This document shows positions 26,237-30,900 of a DNA stretch of 33,517 nucleotides, one piece after another. The notes below the pieces were generated by a model. That model saw only the letters and a program-made list of their open reading frames with translations. It searched no databases and had not been told where the DNA came from. Origin of the DNA: CAZDME01 sp964506785 [NCBI: uncultured bacterium] (GTDB taxonomy: Bacteria; CAZDME01; JAYEMH01); NCBI GenBank assembly GCA_964506785.1, contig CAZDME010000007.1, positions 1-33,517 on the forward strand, read 5' to 3'. The first letter of the stretch is position 1, and every line of letters starts with the position of its first letter. Made by a program: the position numbers and the translations under genes.

Positions 26237-26301
26237 AAAAAAGGGGCCTGGACCCATTTAAATTTGACTCCGTTTAGTTGTGGGCGTACCAGCCCCTTTT
26301 T
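26237..26301 (+). terminator. Terminator-like hairpin after the TonB receptor gene
   Basis: AAAAAGGGG-C-CTGG (26238-26251, one bulged C) pairs with CCAGCCCCTTTTT (26289-26301); the intervening loop can pair further (CCC at 26253 with GGG at 26282). The T-run on both strands makes a bidirectional terminator possible. The loop is longer than in a classical intrinsic terminator. Confidence 0.6.
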
Positions 26302-26339
26302 CTCTCCCCAGAAAAGCAAAAAATTTTGGGGAAAATATA

Positions 26340-26371
26340 TTGACAGAACGTTGACTTTGTTGTTCTATAAT
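26340..26371 (+). promoter_or_regulatory. Promoter with a 20-bp spacer and internal dyad (MerR-type geometry)
   Basis: Perfect TTGACA (26340-26345) and TATAAT (26366-26371) are separated by 20 bp rather than 17. The spacer starts with GAAC and ends with GTTC, and with the flanking A and T forms AGAAC-N12-GTTCT. This is the layout of MerR-family-activated promoters. TGTTCTATA also repeats at 26361 and 26382, 21 bp apart. No regulator gene is in the window. Confidence 0.55.
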
Positions 26372-26413
26372 ATAGAGTAACTGTTCTATATAATGGGACA
26401 GGAGTGGGGAAAG

Positions 26414-27028
26414 ATGGATTCAGATTTTATTGCCAAAAAATTCAGGCAGCACGAGAAAGTCAGGCGCCAGTTTAAGAAACACGGTTATGATATGGACGGC
26501 TCGCGTAAAGAGGTTTTAAAACGGGCCGGCAAAATTGCTGGGCCGGTTTTAGATGTGGGGACCGGCCCGGGCCGGATAGCCTATACCCTGGCGTTAGCCG
26601 GTTATAAAGTAACCAGCGTCGATATATCAGCTCAGGCCCAGGCGATTGCCAGGCTTTATGCCGATAAATTCAAGGTCAGAGAAAAAATCAGATTTTTAAA
26701 AATGGATGCGGAGAAGCTCGATTTCAAGGATAATTCTTTTAAGACGGTAATTTCGGTTAATCTTCTTCACGACGTCAAAAGCCCCAAGAAGGTTATCAAG
26801 GAAATCATCCGGGTCTGCCGGCCGGGGGGGAAAATCGTCATTACCGACCTTAATGAAAAAGGGAAAGATATAGTTAACCGGGTTTACAGAATAAATAAAG
26901 AAATTCACCGGGGAAAGAATTTAAATCTGGATAGGGTCGTAGGGGGCTCTTTAAAAAATAAGGGGATTGTCTTTAAAAAATACGATGGCGGCCCTTTAAC
27001 GATTTTTACCGGGGAAAAACCTTTGTAG
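26414..27028 (+). CDS. Class I SAM-dependent methyltransferase
   Basis: 204 residues from ATG 26414, chosen because GGAG lies 9 bases upstream; an ATG at 26393 falls almost on the expected transcript start. Motif I is VLDVGTGPGRIAYTLALAG (45-63), motif II VTSVDIS, the post-motif region FLKMDAEKLDFKDNSFKTVISVNLLHDV, and then IKEIIRVCRPGGKIVITDLN: a Methyltransf_11/25-type Rossmann fold. The substrate is unknown; small molecules and metalloid or quinone-like substrates are typical of the group. It is followed 18 bases later by a TSUP permease gene, probably on the same transcript. Confidence 0.87.
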   Translation: MDSDFIAKKFRQHEKVRRQFKKHGYDMDGSRKEVLKRAGKIAGPVLDVGTGPGRIAYTLALAGYKVTSVDISAQAQAIARLYADKFKVREKIRFLKMDAEKLDFKDNSFKTVISVNLLHDVKSPKKVIKEIIRVCRPGGKIVITDLNEKGKDIVNRVYRINKEIHRGKNLNLDRVVGGSLKNKGIVFKKYDGGPLTIFTGEKPL

Positions 27029-27046
27029 ATTAAGAAAGGAGAAAAG

Positions 27047-27409
27047 ATGCCCAATATGGTTTTGTATCTTTTATTAGGACTTTTGGCCGGAAGTTTAAGC
27101 GGACTTCTGGGTATTGGCGGGGGGACGATAATTATCCCCGTCTTAGTCTATATGTTTGGTTTCTCCCAGCACCAGGCTCAAGGAACTACCCTGGCTTTAA
27201 TGGTTCCTCCCATTGGATTGCTGGCCGCTTTAAAATACTATCAGAGCGGGAATGTAAATATCCCTATCGCCGTATATATCTGTATCGGGTTTTTCTTAGG
27301 GGGATTTATTGGCGCCGTTTTCGCCCAGCCGGTTCCGGATTTATTTTTAAAAAAAATATTTGGAGTTTTTTTACTGCTGATTGCGCTAAAGATGATTTTA
27401 GGCAAATGA
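27047..27409 (+). CDS. Half-size TauE/SafE (TSUP) family membrane protein
   Basis: 120 residues with four predicted membrane segments and the family motif LLAGSLSGLLGIGGGTIIIPVL (about 12-33), then a TTLALMVPPIGLLAALKY loop and GFFLGGFIGAVFAQPVP. Typical TSUP proteins have about 250 residues made of two such repeats; this one is a single repeat and so likely works as a dimer. Substrates in the family are sulfite, sulfonates and related anions; none can be assigned here. AGGAG precedes the ATG. The reading frame is intact with no sign of a second half downstream. Confidence 0.85.
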   Translation: MPNMVLYLLLGLLAGSLSGLLGIGGGTIIIPVLVYMFGFSQHQAQGTTLALMVPPIGLLAALKYYQSGNVNIPIAVYICIGFFLGGFIGAVFAQPVPDLFLKKIFGVFLLLIALKMILGK

Positions 27410-27439
27410 ATTAAGAAGATCCGATTTATAAATTCAAGC

Positions 27440-27471
27440 TGACTTTAGTCAGACTAAATGGGCTTTAAGCC
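27440..27471 (+). repeat. Cluster of small dyads after the TSUP gene
   Basis: TTTAGTC-A-GACTAAA (27444-27458) is a perfect dyad; TGACT-TT-AGTCA (27440-27451) overlaps it as an alternative, and GGCTT-T-AAGCC (27461-27471) follows. None has a T-run, so they are probably a short palindromic repeat or operator rather than a terminator. Confidence 0.5.
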
Positions 27472-27512
27472 TACTAACAGCCGCAGATAGCATATATTAT
27501 ATTAAGGGGCCG

Positions 27513-27553
27513 AAAAAAAGCCCAAAAAAAGCTCAAAAAAAAGCGCAGAAAAA
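27513..27553 (+). promoter_or_regulatory. Phased A-tracts just upstream of a promoter (bent DNA / UP element)
   Basis: Runs of 7, 7, 8 and 5 A at 27513-27519, 27524-27530, 27535-27542 and 27549-27553 have centres 11 to 12 bp apart, about one helical turn. The last ends 1 base before the -35 hexamer region. Such phasing bends DNA and provides an A/T-rich contact for the RNA polymerase alpha subunit. Confidence 0.6.
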
Positions 27554-27554
27554 T

Positions 27555-27583
27555 TTGACAAAGGGCTGAAAGTATGCTATATT
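27555..27583 (+). promoter_or_regulatory. Strong sigma70-like promoter for the riboswitch-giant gene unit
   Basis: TTGACA (27555-27560), a 17-base spacer and TATATT (27578-27583) preceded by TGC. The start would be near 27590, about 15-20 bases before the first c-di-GMP aptamer. Confidence 0.75.
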
Positions 27584-27603
27584 TATAGTGGAAAAAGAAA
27601 AGA

Positions 27604-27698
27604 ATAGAAAGGTCCGAGAAAGGCTAATCCATCGTAAGGTGGAGACGCAAAGCTACGGACCCTTAGCGAAAGCGAAGGGAGGCCGAGTTGCCGAAGAG
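27604..27698 (+). ncRNA. Cyclic di-GMP-I (GEMM) riboswitch, first of two
   Basis: GEMM landmarks in order: GGTCCG (27611-27616) pairing with CGGACC (27656-27661); GAAAGGCTAATCC; a CCATC-GTAA-GGTGG stem with a GNRA tetraloop; GAGACGCAAAGC; a second hairpin (27660-27680) carrying the tetraloop receptor; and GGCCGAGTTGCCGAAG. The base before GGC that separates c-di-GMP from cGAMP binders appears to be G, which favours c-di-GMP; this depends on my alignment. The terminator that follows reuses the aptamer 3' part, predicting an ON switch. Confidence 0.9.
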
Positions 27699-27720
27699 AA
27701 AAAGCAGCTCGGTTTTTTTT
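27683..27720 (+). terminator. Intrinsic terminator of the first c-di-GMP riboswitch
   Basis: CCGAGTTGC (27683-27691) pairs with GCAGCTCGG (27704-27712), with one G-T pair, followed by eight T. The 5' strand is part of the conserved aptamer 3' hairpin, so ligand-bound aptamer and terminator exclude each other. Confidence 0.88.
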
Positions 27721-27729
27721 GTTGAGAAG

Positions 27730-27783
27730 ATGGATATTAGCAAAGCCCAATATAATACAATGATAGACCCTGGAAAGAGCTGA
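27730..27783 (+). CDS. 17-codon ORF between the two c-di-GMP riboswitches, probable relic
   Basis: ATG 27730 reads MDISKAQYNTMIDPGKS and stops at 27783. Its start context (GAGAAG-ATGGATA...CAAAG) resembles the giant gene start (AGAAGAAA-ATGGATA...TAAAG), and both follow a riboswitch terminator at the same distance. It is best read as the remnant of a duplicated gene start. It could still be a translated small peptide; the ribosome-binding site is weak. A TATAAT at 27751 lies inside it without a suitable -35. Confidence 0.35.
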   Translation: MDISKAQYNTMIDPGKS

Positions 27784-27793
27784 AAAAATTAAA

Positions 27794-27888
27794 TAGAAAC
27801 GCCCGATAAAGGCAAATCCGCCGTAAGGCGGGGGCGCAAAACCACGGGCCCTGAGTGCAGCTAAGGGCGGCCGGGCTGCCGAAGCAAA
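27794..27888 (+). ncRNA. Cyclic di-GMP-I (GEMM) riboswitch, second of two
   Basis: Same landmarks as the first, about 190 bases downstream: GCCCG (27801) with CGGGC (27845), TAAAGGCAAATCC, the CCGCC-GTAA-GGCGG tetraloop stem, GGGGCGCAAAACCACGGG, a second hairpin and GGCCGGGCTGCCGAAG. It differs from the first mostly by paired changes in stems, which shows both are maintained as structured RNAs. Confidence 0.9.
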
Positions 27889-27913
27889 AGAAGCTTGGAT
27901 AACCCGGCTTTTT
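27870..27913 (+). terminator. Intrinsic terminator of the second c-di-GMP riboswitch
   Basis: GCCGGG (27870-27875) pairs with CCCGGC (27903-27908), with a small inner AAGC/GCTT stem, followed by five T and an A/T-rich stretch. It again consumes the aptamer 3' hairpin. The stem is shorter than in the first terminator. Confidence 0.78.
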
Positions 27914-27925
27914 ATTTAGAAGAAA

Positions 27926-30900
27926 ATGGATAGAGATAAAGAAGAAAGACAGAAGAGAGAGAAAGAGGAAGCCCAAGGACAGACCCCCGATTCTATGGGA
28001 TATCCGATATCCTATAATAAAAAGAATAAAGGGGAGTCTGCAAGCGGGCTGTCTTTATATTTTTCTTCCCGCGGGGTAGAGCCGAAACAAAGGCAAGGCA
28101 GCTCAAAAAGCAATTCTTTATCTGATAATCCAGTAGAAAGTATCAACCTCTGGCAAAGGCATAAGCTAATTCTGAGAATCATTGCCTCGGTCATAATATT
28201 TACTTTTGTACTTACCCAATCAGACATTGTCTGGGCAGTCGATTATTTTAAAAACAAGAAATGGGAGAAGTCTTCTCCCCAGGCAGAACCTGTTCCTTTT
28301 TCTCCTAAGAAAACATCTCCTCTCCCGGCTACTTCCCAAGGGACTGTTCTTGATAAGCAGATTAAAGAGAAAAAAGAAAAGCCCGAGCCGCCCGTTAGCC
28401 CGATTAAGACCCCTTTTAAAAAAAGCAAGCCTCAAACTACCAAATTTTTTGATAAGGAAATTAAACTTCCTTCTAAGGAAGAAATCCAGCCTGAAAGCAA
28501 AACCTATTATGAGGAATCCAGCGGTTTCACTTTCATATTAGATGAAAAGGGGCGGGTTGTCTCGGCCATAGATAAAAAGGGTAATGTTTATAAACGGCAG
28601 AGAGACGGAAAACTCATCCCTTATCAAGGTACCTTCCGGACCGCCCAGGGTAAAAAGGCGGTATTAAAAGAGGGTAAAGTAGTTGAGCTAAGGGCAGTTC
28701 CGGCTAAAGAAGTCGATGAAACCGAAGGTATTAAGGAAAAAATACATGAGAAAGTAATTTCAAAAGATGAGGCGGCCAAAGGAAATAATTTAAAAGAGAG
28801 AATAAACGATAGAGCCGGGGAAATATTTTCTACTCTCCGAAAGACAATAAATAAAACCAAAGAATCATTTAATAACTTCGGCGAGACCTTATCTGAAAAA
28901 AGGAAAAAATTTGTTTCTACTCTGGGAATAGATAAGGCCAAGGAGGTTTTTGCCAATTTCGGCATAAAGAAAGCGGCTAATTGGCTTAAAGAGAAAGGGC
29001 TTTTTGCCATTAACTGTGCCACCCAGGCTTTAAGCACCCTTTTTGATTTCCTCAAGGTTCAGGTAAGTAAAGAGGAAATTGCCACGACAGTCATTTTAAT
29101 TGATAGTTTTTTGGGCGTTGTAACTTCGAGTTCTACCGGACAAATCTCCACCTCTCTTTATGCGATGATAAAGGCTGCGGCCGCCCAGGATATTAAATTA
29201 TACGCAGTTGAAACCAATTTTACGCAGTTAAAAGAAACTGAAGAACCGGTTATTGCCCATGTCGGCGGCAATCACTATGTGCTGGTTACCTCGGCCGGTG
29301 ATGACGGAGTAACCGTAATTGATAATGGAGAGGAAATTAAAATTTCTAAAGAAGAATTTAATTCTCAGTGGGGCGGATATATTTTAAGCACCCGGGCCCC
29401 GCCCGAAGGAGAAATTAGAGTATTAACTCCTGAAGAAACGAAAGGGATAAAAGGAGCTAATTTTTTCTCTGATTATGTCTCCTCTCAAAACAAACCTCCT
29501 GTTCATGATTTCTCCAATGCAAACAAACCTCCTGTTCATGATTTCTCCAATGCAAACAAACCTCCTGTTCATGATTTCTCCAATAAAAGTTCCATCTCTT
29601 CCACGCCGATACCTCAGGCGACAGATTTTTCTTCAGTCAGTTCCGAGACTTTACCAAAGCCTACTGTAGGAGATGCTTTGTTAGCTCTCCAACAGGGTGG
29701 AGAAGCTGAGGGTGCTCGTGTTCTTAGAGAAGCCTTGGGATTACCCGCCCAGAGTACAGAACCCTCTGTTGGTACGACGGTTACAGCTCCAACACCTCAG
29801 GCGACAGATTTTTCTTCAGTCAGTTCCGAGACTTTACCAAAGCCTACTGTAGGAGATGCTTTGTTAGCTCTCCAACAGGGTGGAGAAGCTGAGGGTGCTC
29901 GTGTTCTTAGAGAAGCCTTGGGATTACCCGCCCAGAGTACAGAACCCTCTGTTGGTACGACGGTTACAGCTCCAACACCTCAGGCGACAGATTTTTCTTC
30001 AGTCAGTTCCGAGACTTTACCAAAGCCTACTGTAGGAGATGCTTTGTTAGCTCTCCAACAGGGTGGAGAAGCTGAGGGTGCTCGTGTTCTTAGAGAAGCC
30101 TTGGGATTACCCGCCCAGAGTACAGAATCTCCTTATACCCAAACGGACGATATACAAACTTCTTCCGTTCCCGTTCAAACCATCGAAACTATTAATACCG
30201 CTTGTGATGAGAAGATAGCTGACGCATATCAAAGAATGAAAAGTGGGGAAATTAATATTAGGGATTATTTCGATATAAAAGATGAAGCGAAAGATGAAAA
30301 AGATGAAGCACTTAAAGAACTTGGCGATGAGGCCTTAGAAGCCGGTTATTATGACGAGGCTTATGATGCTTACCATGAGATTGGTGTTAAAGAAGGCTTT
30401 GAAATGAAGGAAAAGATTGAATTAACAACGGGTGGAAAATACAGTCCTTTCACTGGGTACTCTGGTCCGGATAATCCTCTTATCAATAACAATCTTGGCG
30501 ATGATTCCTCCTTGGGAAATGATGTTGGGGGTATTTATAAGGAGGCTGTTGAAGGTATTAATACAGGTATTTATTCCCATTCGCCCAATACAGTTACCGA
30601 AACCGTTACTGAAGAAAAAGGTGGAAAGCCAGTTGAGGTTACCAAGGTATATGCAAAGCCTCTCTTGAACCAGCCGCAGGCGGAACCTACCCTCCTCAGA
30701 ACTATTGAAAAAAGTGATAATAATCTCACCGTAACCATTCCCGGTCTAAATTCAGACGGCAATTCTCAAACCGAAGTTTATTCTTATGATTTAGGCGGAG
30801 ATGGCAGTGTTTTCGGAGTTGGAGTTACTCAGGCCGTCAATATTGACGGAACAGACTATCAAACAGTAAGCAACACCTATGACGGTGATTTCAATCCTAC

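Noticed and set aside
27751-27756. Internal promoter between the two c-di-GMP riboswitches
   Set aside because: A perfect TATAAT is present, but no acceptable -35 lies 16-18 bases upstream (nearest TTGAGA has a 23-base spacer) and there is no extended -10.
27737-27976. Minus-strand 79-codon ORF across the second c-di-GMP riboswitch
   Set aside because: It covers conserved riboswitch and terminator sequence and has no supporting motif or ribosome-binding site.
29489-30127. CRISPR array
   Set aside because: The repeats are directly adjacent, are multiples of three (33 and 183 bp), have no spacers and lie in frame within a coding sequence.
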